From the NCBI RefSeq assembly GCF_000346465.2, contig NC_034014.1, positions 16,135,505 to 16,199,504 of the forward strand: 64,000 nt of DNA, given 5' to 3'. Positions within the stretch are counted from its first letter, which is position 1. Every line of letters begins with the position of its first letter. Position numbers and translations under genes: made by a program. Under the pieces are notes generated by a model that saw only the letters and a program-made list of their open reading frames with translations, was not told the origin of the DNA and searched no databases. Source of the stretch: Prunus persica (Eukaryota; Streptophyta; Magnoliopsida; Rosales; Rosaceae). Positions 11,328 to 23,273 of this stretch are shown here, in pieces.

Positions 11328-12480
11328 TTATCTTGATCTAGCCTCCATCTTCAAGGTCTCTTCTCTAAGGACATCTCTTACACTTTCCTTTAATTGATCA
11401 ACAAATTTTACCCTCTGTTGTTTAGGTAAATTGAAGTATTGCCTAGTGGAAATCCTAGCCCCAACACCTCTAACTCTCCCTGGATGCTCGGGACCCAAAG
11501 CCATAGTCAACACATCATTATTTTCAGAGACAGTAAGAGTGCCTTCACTTACTTGTTTTTGCAATTCATCCTAATTAACACAAAGACACATTAAAGTCAA
11601 TAAAAACATAAAGTTAGTTCCATATGCAAGCCTAATTAAAATTCCAATGCAGTTTAATACAAATTTAAAATAGAGTGAAGTGAATTTAGGCTTACAATTA
11701 ATTTTGCTTTCTCCGCAACCTTTGGATCGGGGATGATACCGTGTTTGTCTTCTCTAGCTTTCTTCCACAAGGTAGATCGATCAATTTCTACCCCTGGCAT
11801 GGTTTCTTCCAAATCATCCTCCAAACCAACATATCCTTTTCGAGACAATTGATTATTGTACTCGCATTTCTCTCTCCTCTGTGCTTGTTCAGCATGGACA
11901 GACTCAAATTGTTCAGATAACCTTGAAGCTACAAAGGCATCCCAATCTGCTTTCTCTATGAATTTATATAATTCAGGGGCTTGTCTTAACTTCTCTTTCT
12001 CATTGATGAATGGAAGGATATGATGCATCGTTAGTGTAGACTTGAAATCCTTCCATTTCTTGCCAACAGATGATAACACCATTTTTTTACCCCCTTGCCC
12101 TACCAATAAGCCATGTCAACGGCTTCCCAAATCTACTCTTTTATATCCTTGGGGATTTTAGTCAATTTCTTGTCCACAATTAGGACTCTGGACCATGCCA
12201 ACACACCAATGTAGGACTGCATCTTAGTATGTGCAGGGCCATATGGTTTCCCCTTTTTGTTGTACTCAATAACTAGCTTGATTTTCTGCAATTTTCTTTT
12301 CACAACACGGGGCATTGTGTTTATACCACGACTAGACTTTGGCTCCTCAGAAAATGTTGTCGTGCTGCCTGGTTCTGTCTCAGCAGATGAAACAAATTTC
12401 ATGATGGTAGTAAGAAAACGCCATGGTTTTACATTACAATGACGTAAAATATTAAATATTGTCGTCTTATTAAAATGCAA
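11328..12480 (-). pseudogene. CACTA-type transposase (Transposase_24 / Ptta family), broken
   Basis: Minus-strand remnant of the plant Ptta/En/Spm transposase family. The N-terminal block (12133-12480) shows KMQSYIGVLAWSRVLIVDKK and ends at a stop. The middle block (11697-12106, another frame) has LSSVGKKWKDFKSTLTMHHI and LSRKGYVGLEDDLEE...WKKAREDKHG. A GT...AG intron (11571-11696; donor GTAAGC, acceptor TTAG) joins it in frame to the last block (11328-11570) with ALGPEHPGRVRGVGARI, a hallmark of the family. The frame break near 12107-12135 inactivates it. The surrounding ACGACGG repeats support a CACTA element. No TNP-D type catalytic partner is recognisable nearby. Confidence 0.8.
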
Positions 12481-13638
12481 TACAAAATACAGAGCAGTGT
12501 TTCCAGACCTTTTGGTTCTTGTCTTTATATTTGAAAAAACATAAATTGATTTTCACCAGGAAAAAAGTAAAACTATTTTTCAACAAACGTTGTGGTTTTC
12601 AATTACAACGACGTTAGTAATAAAATACCATCGTCTTATTAATATGAAATTCAAAAACTGTTCCAAGACCGTTTGGTTTACTACTTCAAACACAAAAAAA
12701 CAGGGTAGATTTTGTCATCGTGGTCAATGACACTTTGTTCTTTGTCAGTAGATTATCCAAAAAGTAAAATGATTTTCGCATGAACAGGAACAAAGATGAG
12801 ATTATATGCATATGCAAAACAAGAACAAAGATGAGAAATGCTTACCTTTTGCTTGCAATGAAAGCTTTCACTTGGAGTTGGGAGTATCAGTTCAGAGACG
12901 AAGACGAAGAGGAGAGGAAGCCGATGAGATTCAGACACCGCGCTTTGGGAAGGAAAAATGAGAAGAGCGTGAAATTTTTTCTCGGGTTTGGAAACAGTAT
13001 AAGTGTAGGTCAGGAAAGGCGAAAAGTTTAAAATATTAACGAACCGTTTCATAACACGACGCTATTAATAACAACTGCCCTAGTAAATGGTTTTATATGG
13101 CGATAAATATGTAGTTAACGCCATGGTAAAGAATATTAAACGACACACACCTTTTCGACATGGTTAGTTTATCTTATGCGTCAGTAACGTTATAGATGTC
13201 ATTGTAATATATTTTAAATAATAAATCGGTAAGTTTATCTCTAACGACGTCTTTACTTTTTACGTCAGTTACTTAATAGATTCTGTCTTTGGTTTATGGC
13301 TCTGAGTGTAATGATGAAAGCCTTTTCAACAAGACGACGCATTTTAGTTATTTGCGTCGTGGTTTCTCTGAAAAAACCGCCCTAGTATGTCTTTACTACA
13401 TCGTTAAACTAATAGAAACTGACGTGGTTAGTGATTTTATACAACTAGAGGGTTGGTACTTACCGACGTAGATTACTTTTGTTAGACGTCGGTAAGTGTA
13501 ATATAACCGACGTGGATGTGAAGATTTTTTTAATAAATTGGGTTTTTTTAACGCATTCTTTCAGTTTCAGTTTTCAATTAGGGTTCTAACTTCTTCTTGC
13601 CCTTGGCTTTGTCTCACCTCTTTGGAGGCAATAGTTTG

Positions 13639-13984
13639 GAAGTTGATGTGTGTGTGCGTTTATGTATCTGAAAGACACAAATACACACACATCATCAACT
13701 TCTAAAAAATTCTCTTTCTGAATGCAAATCTGTGGCTGTCGTTGTCAATTTTTAGAAGCAAATTTTTTGGATGTTGATGTGTGTGTGCCTTTGTGTATCT
13801 TAAAGACACAAAGACACACACATCATCAATGTCTAAAATATTATCTTTCTCTCACATTTTAGAGGCAAATTGGTTGGATTTTGATGTGCTGCTGTCATCA
13901 AATTTTAGAGGCAAATTTTTGGATGTTGATGTGTTTGTGCCTTTGTATATCTCAAAGACACAAAGACACACACATCATCGTCGT
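13639..13984. repeat. Three spaced copies of a ~64-bp self-complementary unit
   Basis: Copies at 13639-13703, 13770-13834 and 13922-13984. Each reads GTTGATGTGTGTG...TGTATCT.AAAGACACA...CACACACATCATCAA, so each folds into a hairpin with about 25-bp imperfect arms. The spacers share TTAGAGGCAAATTTTTTGG-like sequence, so the whole is a short tandem array with a 131-152-bp period. There is no coding evidence. Confidence 0.85.
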
Positions 13985-14280
13985 CTAAAATATTGTCTTT
14001 CTCTCACATTGGTGGTCCAATTATGATGAGGAACAGAGTTCCTTCTGGTAAGATTTCATATCTCTTGGGATCTCAGAATAATCTGATTCTGTCGGCGGTT
14101 TTCTATATAAACCGTCGTGGTTATTCTCAATTCTTGTCATTATGTTAATCTACCGTCGTAGGATACCAAAATCCAAGAAATAAATCAAAAAATAAAATTA
14201 AGATTAAGACGACGGTTTAGATATAAGGTTAGCCGTATAAAGTGAATAAATACGACGGTAATTTTAACTTTAGAAAATTT

Positions 14281-14735
14281 GGTATAAGTCCAATTCTTAT
14301 GATAAAATTTGGGTGCAATGCACACATTTGTTGTTAGTAATTCAAGTCCTCTGAGTTTTGTGCCATGTAGGATTACTTACCTTCTTTTAATTTCTAAGGT
14401 TTATATTTTCTTTTCTTAATTTTTTAATTTATGTTGTGCTTCCAACTTTACCCCTAAGATAGAAATCAGATAACCTAAAAGCTAGCAAAATATCAAAAAT
14501 CGCGTTAAACAATCTTCAGACGCCAAGAATAGAAAGAATCGCAGAAATCATATCTTCTGCAATCAATTATGGCCCTGTCAAGCTGATTTCTGCAGATTTC
14601 ATGCTTCTTAATTGTCAAGGGTTTTGGGTTGTATTTTAGAGTTGAATTTGTCTTTTGTCTTCTTCAATTGCAGCAGGTGGAATTTGCCTTCGTTTGGGGA
14701 TTCTCACCTTGCTTCTCCATCAATTGAAGGGTGCA
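14281..14735. other. Non-coding, nothing recognised
   Basis: AT-rich sequence without a supported ORF, RNA or repeat pair. It lies between CACTA-like repeats and the long inverted-repeat element. Confidence 0.5.
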
Positions 14736-15509
14736 TTTTTGCTCACCACTTTAACCCTAGGTGTACCCTCACCACCCCTCCCAAAAGTTGACACATGTCC
14801 ATGGGTTTAACTATAGTTAATTCTTTATTTGTTATTTATTTGATGACATTATTATGAGAGAGAAACAATACTTCAATAAGATTTTTCCTGATTTACTCTT
14901 ATTCTAACCTAGCAAACTTTCCACTTTTCTAAATTAATTAACAACAACCCAAATAAATAATTGGCAATTGACAGGCTTCAATACTTTGAAGAACACGCCC
15001 AAATACTTTGAATCTCAATTGGCTTTATGTTAACTCCATTTTTGCTCACCACTTTGTTTTGTCTCATTTTGTTTACAAGAGACGGTTTTGACTGGCCTTT
15101 GTTTGAAACCTTTGTTTTGGTTGGAAGAGAAATCTGGAAAAGATGGTAACTTTTAGCTGCTTCTTTTGAGTGCTCGCTGATTTACTTTTACATATGATAT
15201 TGGTTTTAGTTGCATTTGAACCCTTATTTTTTGTTTCCTTAACGTTTCTACCAACATTGGACTCGAAAAGTGGAAAGTGTCAATTATTTATTTGGGTTGT
15301 TGTTAATTAATTTAGAAAAGTGGAAAGTTTGCTAGGTTAAAACAAGGGTAAATCAGGAAATTTTTTATTGAAGTATTGTTTCTCTCTCATAATAATGTCA
15401 TCAAATAAATAAAAAAATAAAGAATTAACTATAGTTAAACCCATGGACATGTGTCAACTTTTTGGAGAGATGGTGAGGGTACACCTAGGGTTAAAGTGGT
15501 GAGCAAAAA
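14736..15509. mobile_element. Non-autonomous DNA transposon with ~235-bp inverted termini
   Basis: Left arm 14736-14973 and right arm 15278-15509 are inverted copies, beginning TTTTTGCTCACCACTTTAAC and ending GTGGTGAGCAAAAA. They match almost throughout with a few indels. The centre (14974-15277) has no ORF and contains a further copy of TTTTTGCTCACCACTTTG at about 15041. Long arms suggest a Mutator-type non-autonomous element, but the flanking 9-mers do not match, so the superfamily is uncertain. Confidence 0.75.
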
Positions 15510-16715
15510 TAGTGTCTATGTTCCAGGTATGTTGTATATTTACCTCTTTTGTAGGTGGAAGCCTTTGACGTTAACAAAATTTGCTTCTTGAACGAATTTG
15601 TATATGTAACTACTGCTTCCTGAACCAATTTCTTTTTGTTTTCGTTTTCTAATTGAGGACCCCAACCCAACTATGTCTTTGACGATAACTAAACCTGCTT
15701 CCTAAACGAATTTCTATATGTAGTTCCACTCAAATTATAGCACCTACTTACTAACGAGTTTTCGTTCTGATACAGATTTTCTTAGTGACCAGTTTTCTTA
15801 GTTTTCTTAGTTTTCATAGAACGATTCTAACAAAAATTGATTCCTGTTTCATGGTGGTTTTGGGGACAGAGTTCAACGTCACTAATATAGAATGATGGAA
15901 ATAGAGTTTGGTCCTCTACCTACACCATAGGAAGAAGATGAAGAAACCAATTCATCTTTGTACTCTGTTCCTTGTATTCCACACAACGAATTCGTTTTCT
16001 TTTCCTTTTATAGCCCCCTCTTTTTCAAAGGTACTCTGTTCCTTGTATGACAATTTCAATCACGCCAAATACTACGATGGGCCCGCTGTTGTTGAAGAAA
16101 TAGTGGTAGTTATCAAGTATAAGATTAGCAATATTGATAAAGTTAGAAGCACAAGCTTATAACGAGCTTCTAAGCCCATGGGGTATTATTTCTGTCCTTT
16201 TCCTGTTGTTGTTTGTCCTGTTTGATCTGTATTACAGTTCAGTAAGTCAGTCTACTTTGATTTATTATTTTGCTGCTTTAGCAATTTGGTTTATGTATCT
16301 GATCTACGCTTGGCTCTTTTGTTACATAATTTATTCTGTTCCTTTTATTCCACACAACGAATTCGTTTTCTTTTCCTTTTATAGCCCCCTTCGTTTTCTT
16401 TTCCTTCTTTTTCATTTTCTTGTCCTTTTTGTATTGAGATTGAGAGTTTACTTCATAGTTAATATATGACATAATTTCATTAACAGAATTATTCTAACAA
16501 AATTTCGTCCCTGTTTTGATGCTGTAAATAGGAATTTTTTTTGCTATTTTTTGTTCTGAAATTTGTTTTGCTGGCTTAATTGGATGTTCTTTGCCTTCTT
16601 AATTGTATATCATCATTTGCAGGTTCTTTATGGCTAGGAAGGAGTATCGCTCCCTCGAATACAGGTTGGACCATGGAACATGAATCAAGCGCGCCGCGTA
16701 ACATGAGCACGAGAG
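15510..16715. other. Gene-poor stretch with two direct-repeat pairs
   Basis: No gene supported. A ~56-bp unit at 15964-16019 (TTCCACACAACGAATTCG then TTTTATAGCCCCC) recurs at 16335-16391. A ~45-bp unit at about 15566 (TTTGACGTTAACAAAATTTG) recurs, diverged, at about 15677. An 84-codon ORF at 15908-16162 begins with a hydrophobic stretch but matches nothing I recognise, and half of it is the repeat. Confidence 0.5.
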
Positions 16716-17708
16716 NNNNNNNNNNNNNNNNNNNNNNNNNNNNNNNNNNNNNNNNNNNNNNNNNNNNNNNNNNNNNNNNNNNNNNNNNNNNNNNNNNNNN
16801 NNNNNNNNNNNNNNNNNNNNNNNNNNNNNNNNNNNNNNNNNNNNNNNNNNNNNNNNNNNNNNNNNNNNNNNNNNNNNNNNNNNNNNNNNNNNNNNNNNNN
16901 NNNNNNNNNNNNNNNNNNNNNNNNNNNNNNNNNNNNNNNNNNNNNNNNNNNNNNNNNNNNNNNNNNNNNNNNNNNNNNNNNNNNNNNNNNNNNNNNNNNN
17001 NNNNNNNNNNNNNNNNNNNNNNNNNNNNNNNNNNNNNNNNNNNNNNNNNNNNNNNNNNNNNNNNNNNNNNNNNNNNNNNNNNNNNNNNNNNNNNNNNNNN
17101 NNNNNNNNNNNNNNNNNNNNNNNNNNNNNNNNNNNNNNNNNNNNNNNNNNNNNNNNNNNNNNNNNNNNNNNNNNNNNNNNNNNNNNNNNNNNNNNNNNNN
17201 NNNNNNNNNNNNNNNNNNNNNNNNNNNNNNNNNNNNNNNNNNNNNNNNNNNNNNNNNNNNNNNNNNNNNNNNNNNNNNNNNNNNNNNNNNNNNNNNNNNN
17301 NNNNNNNNNNNNNNNNNNNNNNNNNNNNNNNNNNNNNNNNNNNNNNNNNNNNNNNNNNNNNNNNNNNNNNNNNNNNNNNNNNNNNNNNNNNNNNNNNNNN
17401 NNNNNNNNNNNNNNNNNNNNNNNNNNNNNNNNNNNNNNNNNNNNNNNNNNNNNNNNNNNNNNNNNNNNNNNNNNNNNNNNNNNNNNNNNNNNNNNNNNNN
17501 NNNNNNNNNNNNNNNNNNNNNNNNNNNNNNNNNNNNNNNNNNNNNNNNNNNNNNNNNNNNNNNNNNNNNNNNNNNNNNNNNNNNNNNNNNNNNNNNNNNN
17601 NNNNNNNNNNNNNNNNNNNNNNNNNNNNNNNNNNNNNNNNNNNNNNNNNNNNNNNNNNNNNNNNNNNNNNNNNNNNNNNNNNNNNNNNNNNNNNNNNNNN
17701 NNNNNNNN
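16716..17708. other. Assembly gap (993 N)
   Basis: Run of 993 unresolved bases. Apparent ORFs spanning it are artefacts of translating N. Confidence 0.99.
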
Positions 17709-17739
17709 ATCGTCTGATCATTAGGGATTTGATTTATTA

Positions 17740-17950
17740 GGGTAAATCAAATTTCTAACTGTGGTAGGTATCAAATCAAATCCTAATTTAATTAGGTAAC
17801 TCCTCATTTAATTGGGAATTGTGGTAGGAATAAAATCAATTCTCAACCTAATTAGGTAACGTTCAATTTAATTGGGTAATCCCCAATTAAATTGAGTAAC
17901 TCCCAATTAGGTTGATTAATTCCCAATTAGGTCAAATAATCCCCAAATGG
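17740..17950. repeat. Degenerate tandem AATTAGG / AATTGGG repeats
   Basis: About 200 bp built from variants of TTTAATTAGGTAAC and CCCAATTAAATTG in both orientations, giving many short palindromes. Low-complexity sequence right of the assembly gap; no coding potential. Confidence 0.6.
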
Positions 17951-19199
17951 AAGGAACTATTTGACCTAGGGTCTGATTTAATTCGGTTCCCACAGTTTCC
18001 TTTTTAAAAATTTAAAAATTGATTTTGCATGGCACTAGCTGTTGATTTCTATTTGTTTTTAAATTAAGAAAAAAAAAACCCAATAGTATAATAATGGAGT
18101 TGTCTTTTAGGTCAGCTTTTTGCAGCAGCTAGGGCTCATTTGGGCTCTATGGCTCTAGGCTTTAGAGACCCAAATGCATCGCACTTGTGTCGACTTTTTG
18201 GGTCGTTATCTAGTTAGAACACTTATGCGCGAACGTTATATGAGAACCAAATCCAACCATCCAAATTATCTGAACGGCTAAAGAGAAAAAGCAAGCTTAC
18301 GGTAAAAAAGAGTAGGCTGCAGTTCCCGTTAGCCCAAGTGTCAAGTCGGGCCTGTTTCGAAAAAACGCGCCTTTCTTCTTCCTGACAGTGGCCAGTCGCA
18401 CCTTAATTGTCAATAAATTTATGAATTTATGAATCAACCCTAAACACCCAAAATACCTACCAGACATAAATTTGTGTATTTCTCTTATCGCAGAAACTCC
18501 CTGGTGTACTCTGTCTCTTTCGCTTCCTCCATCATCTAATATTTCTTATTTGAACGTCTGAGAAGGTACGTTTCTCTCGAATTCCCTCTCTTTCATTCAT
18601 ATTAAAGTTTGCTTGTTATATTGCATTCAGTTAATGTTTAAATCACTTAATGTTTAAATAATGTTTAGGATTTTAGGGCATTAATTTTCTGGGTAAGAGT
18701 AGTCTGTCTCTGGTGTAGGATTTTAGGCTTTGATTTTCTCGGTAAGAGTAGTCTGTCTTTGTAGTAGTTGTGTTTGCAAAAATATAAATTGGCTTCAGTT
18801 GTTTTTTTGCGTCTTTTTCTAGTTTCAAGTAATTTGTTGAAGCATAGTAACTAATTTTTAAAGTTTTTCTGCGGTTTAAATATTATTTACTTTTTCCAAA
18901 AGTTGGGTTGTCTTTTTATCGCAATTTTTTGTGGTAATTTGTTGAAGTGTAGATTCACAGCTGTTGGTTGTTCCTTTATTTTTTTTGCATTGTGCTTGCT
19001 TGTTGTCTTTTCTTAAAATTCCAGGAACCTTCATGTGTTGGTCATTGTAATCCTGCTTTGCCCATCTAGTGGTGTGAGTGTATGGCATCATTTTAGGGAT
19101 TTAATGGGGTTTGAAAAATAAGGAATAAGTACCATTAGAAGTAGAACGCAGAAGAGAAAATTGAATCTTAACAGTGAATATGAGATGATTTGGGATGCA
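17951..19199. other. Non-coding; possible 5' leader exon near 18480-18565
   Basis: No coding ORF. The stretch 18480-18565 resembles a plant transcript leader: pyrimidine-rich CTCTGTCTCTTTCGCTTCC, then GAGAAG followed by GTACGTTTCTC, a good 5' splice-site context. The downstream exons cannot be identified; the Athila element at 19550 might separate them from the Ulp1-like exons at 30649, but nothing proves this. Confidence 0.3.
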
Positions 19200-19214
19200 G
19201 AAGGATCAATGCAT

Positions 19215-19549
19215 CTTGTAGTAGGTATCAATTCTGTATGTTAATGTGTTGAAAATAGTGTTGGTAGGTATCAGTTCTGTATGTGAATATGTTGAAAATA
19301 GTGTTTGCCGGTGAAAATTATACATCTTAATGAGTTGAAAATAGTGCATCAGTTTTGCATCTTAATATGTTGAAAATAGTGTTAGTAGGCATCCATTATG
19401 TATCTGAATATTTGAAAATAGTATTTGTAGGTATTAATTATGTATGTTAATGAGTTGAAAAAAATGTATTTGTTTGCATCTTAATATGTTGAAAATAGTG
19501 TTAGTAGGTATCCATTATGTATGTGAATGTGTTGAAAATAGTGTTTTGT
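19215..19549. repeat. Minisatellite, unit ~40-55 bp (GTTGAAAATAGTGTT)
   Basis: About seven degenerate copies of GTTGAAAATAGTGTT plus GTAGGTATC.ATT.TGTATGT.AAT. The last copy runs directly into the Athila LTR at 19550, so the retroelement inserted in or at the edge of the array. Confidence 0.75.
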
Positions 19550-21530
19550 TGTTAAAATGTTAACTCGCAATTGTACGGGCCAATTAGTAGTATAGCAAGA
19601 CAAGTACGAGGTCGTACCCACGAGGACTGAGAAGTTAAAATTAGTTATGTACTTAGATTACCAAATTCAAGAAAGTAGGAGGTTAAGTCTAAAATAGAAT
19701 TTAAAGCAAGAGTGATTGTAATTGTTGAACAAATGAGGCAAAACGAAATTTCAAACAAAAGCAAAGTGAACAAATGTAACAAAGAGTACTTTTGTAGGCT
19801 GGAAAACAGATTGGGAGACTAGGGCATTCGATTCACCATAAAAATTCAATTCTGGGTTATAAGGAGTCAAGTGACAAGTCTCATTCGAATTCAAAGATTG
19901 ATTCTAGCTAAAGTATGATTAGGCCATGGTGTTTGGTCCTAACCCTGTGCTCCTAATTCCCTAACTTGATCATTTGTTGTCTAATCTAAATTAAGCATTA
20001 GGAACCCATTAAGCATAGAAGAACAATTTAAACAACCAAGCATGTATCTAATCCCTGTTGTCGAATGTCCATACATACTTTTCTTATTCATAGTTCAATT
20101 CAAATCAAAGCATGGTGTCTACTCTTGATTCAAACCAAGGTAGCTAATATACAAGTTCTAATGGTGATCAATCATCCAAACAAGCATATTAACTGATAAG
20201 CATAAAGAATAGGAATATGAATCATGAATCAAACTTGAAACTCAAAACTTCAACTTATAAACCCAGAATATTCATGTTAGGTTACATCATAGCCCTAGTT
20301 ATGAATTTAGCTACTCATAATGGAAATGGAACTTAAGCAAAAATGAGAAAACATATTGAATGCAATAAGAGTAGAGAAACCCAATTCTGAAGTTGCTTGT
20401 GGTTTCCAAGGCTTCTCCAGGTGCTTCTCCACATCTAATGCTACTCCAAGAACTTTCTCATGTCTAGAGTATGGCAACTAAAGAGGTGATTTGGGATGAG
20501 TTTGGGTGGTTGGTGATGGCAGAGAAAGAACAAATTCGTAGGAAATGGAAGGAAGGCTTGTTGGAGTTGTTCCTAGGACAGCTCCAAGGTCCCTTGACAG
20601 CTCCAAGCTCCCTTCTCTCTTTGTGGTGAATCTGAATGTGTGTATGAGAGTAATGGATGAAGTGAATGTGTGTGTCTACCCTCCTTTCTTGAATGAGTGT
20701 GCAACTCTCTATTTATAGAGTGCAATTTCGTGCTCCCCTTTGGCTGGTGAAACACACCTCTCTTAGCTGCTCCCAATTGCCTAAGCTGCCCAATAAATGC
20801 CAACTCTTCCAGCTGCCCAATAAATGCTTTGGTGGAATTTTCTTGGTTTCTTTATGGAAAGCTTGACTTTTATTCATCTTTTTGACTTCCCATACTGATT
20901 TGTCTCCCATGTGTAGCCTACCAGAATTCCTGGCAAATGGTCCTTGATTTGTGCAGACAAGATCCCCATAATTAAGCATGCCATGTTTTGCTCCTTTATG
21001 ACTTCCATAGCTGAAATGCCTCCCTAATTTGTTCAACATGTCAGGTCCAAAGTCAAATAATGCTCAAGTGAGGCACATGGCTCAAGGGAGGTGTGGAGCA
21101 CAAGGCTCACCAGTTGGCAGCTACATATTAAAATCCTCCTAGAGCATGGTTCAGTGTTTGACAGGCTAAGGACTCTAGCTATCATTAATTGGGCTGATAT
21201 GTGGATATGTTATACTAGACACCTATTGGAACAACTTCTGTGAAGCATGTCTCCTCATCCAAGCAGTGTAGGTTGCTGAAATGAGGCCTGCAAGATGACC
21301 CACGAATTTGGACTGACAAGGAGTGTGGCCCAAATTGGTTCTGTCATTAAGCTCATATTCCTCTTGTGCCAATCAACCCTTAACATGCATGAATTGTATC
21401 AAATGTGATCCCCTTGCTGTCCTAACCTACAAAACACACAAACATAGGTAAGAGACTCAAAATAAAAAGAAACTAAACAAAATTACTAAGCAAAGAAGGC
21501 ATGCAAATGTGTGAAATTATGACCTTATCA
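19550..21530 (-). repeat. 3' LTR of Athila element
   Basis: About 1.98 kb, bounded on the plus strand by TG (19550) and CA (21530). On the minus strand it starts TGATAAGGTCATAATTTC right after the polypurine tract. Its first ~1 kb (plus coordinates 19550-20555) is a near-identical copy of 28828-29831. It retains a TATA box (20712-20720). Confidence 0.88.
20712..20720 (-). promoter_or_regulatory. TATA box of Athila LTR promoter (3' LTR copy)
   Basis: CTATAAATAG on the minus strand, about 815 nt into the LTR. The corresponding segment is missing from the 5' LTR. Confidence 0.6.
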
Positions 21531-21542
21531 TACCCCCAGACC
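21531..21542 (-). other. Polypurine tract of Athila element
   Basis: On the minus strand GGTCTGGGGGTA immediately precedes the 3' LTR start TGATAAGG, the expected position of the plus-strand primer. A second G-rich copy (GGTCTGGGGGGGAGG) lies at about 23051-23065. Confidence 0.75.
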
Positions 21543-23273
21543 TAGATTTTGCTAGTCCTCGAGCAAAACAAAAGAGAATAAAGTTGAAAACAAAACAAGA
21601 AGTTAACTAAACCACTTCTGTAGGTAACTTGATTGCAATGTGCATATGCAACAAGTCTTTAAACCTCTCGGCATCCCTAATCGGAAGAGTTGTGTCTCCT
21701 GAGGGTTTAACAGAAACGATACCCACAAACGCTTTACTGACTCTCTAACACCAAAAGGTTAGAAAACTAACTTTGAAAACAACTAATGAAAGAAAACTTT
21801 AATCATGCATCCAACACCATAGAGTTACCAAGATAGATGATCAATAAGTGTGTAAATTGGAAGCTATAGCTCAAAGGCACACGGCTTCAAAGTAAACAGA
21901 CTCAAATCTTGAAGGAAGAACATGCTTCAACTCTAATTCTCACATCTAGCACTCAATCACTCAGAACCTATGGTTTTATTCTCTCAAACAAGCATAAGTG
22001 AGTATATGAAATACAAGCACAATATTTGGTTAGATCTCATGAAGGGAATCAAATACTAAGAGTAGAGATACACACATACATACCAGCACCCATGAATACA
22101 TCCTCAAAGATCAGCTAGGTCTTTCACAAGGTTGTAATGAAAGGCTAAGGTTAAGGGAAGTGGAAGAATTGGAAGGAACACAACTAACTTAAGAACATAC
22201 CAAGGTTGCATTCTTCATTGATCTGCAAGGTATCATTGATTTAGAATGGTATGGCTGCAACTTCATAGCATCATCTGGCATAGACTTTATATTTCACATT
22301 TAGATCAAATCGAAACACTTTCTCTTTATCTTTCTTTTTTTCTTTTTTTTTTGACTTGATCTACTTCTTCTTTAACTTTATTGCATAGATTCACACCAAT
22401 TTACATTTGGGCATGTGGCAGCAACCTCCTTGCTTCAAACTTTATCTTCGCACACCTTGGTATATTTCTAAGCTATAGGGTATGGCTATAATAGGTTAAA
22501 TATCTCTGATTGAGATACAAAGTTAGGGGAATTATGAGGGTGATAGAAGAAAAAGGCTTGTAGTGTTTGGCTGCAAGAGAGCTGATGGAACACACGAATG
22601 GGTAGGGTGAAAAGAAAGCACAGAAAATGGTTATACACGCAGAGCCTAGCATCACTTCAATGAGTTCATTCATGGGTGAGAGCACGCACCTGATATCTGC
22701 AAAGAGAATCATCCTTAGTATTCAATCAAAATGGAACAATGAGATCATTTAGAGTGAATTGAAGAAAATAAGTAGAGATGAGGAATAGAAACACTTTAAA
22801 CCCTCTCAAGAAAGCAATTAGGCTCGAAATAGCTCACTAGGGTAGTCTCCACTATTCTCCTTCAAGAATCTGAGCATGATACTTTAGTCACCAGAATTCT
22901 AAGAGCAAAAGCTTTGTGAAGTGTAAAATTTCTGATATGAAAATCTCAATGGCAGCTCCATAGCATTGGTTGTATGAAATTTTTTTTATAAAAAAAAAAA
23001 TAGTGACAAGCGAACGAAAATTGTAAACACAAATGAACAAAAATTGAAAACCTCCCCCCCAGACCTGAATTGAACATTGTCCTCAATGTTAAAGCATAAC
23101 AAAGATGAGTGAGAACATGTGAATAATAAGGGGAAAGTTTAAGACAAAGTATTAGAGAAACTCCCTCTTGATGCGATTAGGTCGACCGCTACCGAGCACC
23201 TTATTCTTCAACACATGGGTTGCCTCCCAAGAAGCGCCTTAGTTAATGTCTTGGCAAGACATTATGCCATTAG
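21543..23273 (-). other. Athila post-pol region, no intact ORF
   Basis: Between the integrase stop and the 3' LTR. Athila elements may carry an env-like gene here; none is recognisable. Just after the pol stop lies a sequence rich in GCGCTTCTTGGGAGGCAACC, seen in this lineage's non-coding region. Confidence 0.5.

Larger units (their letters stand above)
9950..14280. mobile_element. CACTA-like transposon territory (ends unresolved)
   Basis: The region is filled with short direct and inverted copies of ACGACGGT / ACGTCGGTA / CGTCGTGG, the kind of subterminal repeat array typical of plant CACTA (En/Spm) elements. They cluster on both sides (9950-11010 and 12420-14270) of a broken CACTA-type transposase gene on the minus strand. 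A roughly 300-bp module is duplicated: 10190-10290 matches 10490-10580, including TACGTCGGTATAAAACAG. I could not find a clear CACTA...TAGTG pair or 3-bp duplication, so the boundaries are estimates from repeat density. Confidence 0.6.

Noticed and set aside
13639..13984. CRISPR-like spaced repeats
   Set aside because: Units are self-complementary, spacers are related to each other, and the DNA is plant nuclear; a hairpin minisatellite fits.
15908..16162. Secreted small protein at 15908-16162
   Set aside because: The hydrophobic start is suggestive, but half of it is the 56-bp repeat and no family is recognised.
16576..17740. Long ORFs on both strands across 16576-17740
   Set aside because: They consist almost entirely of translated N from the assembly gap.
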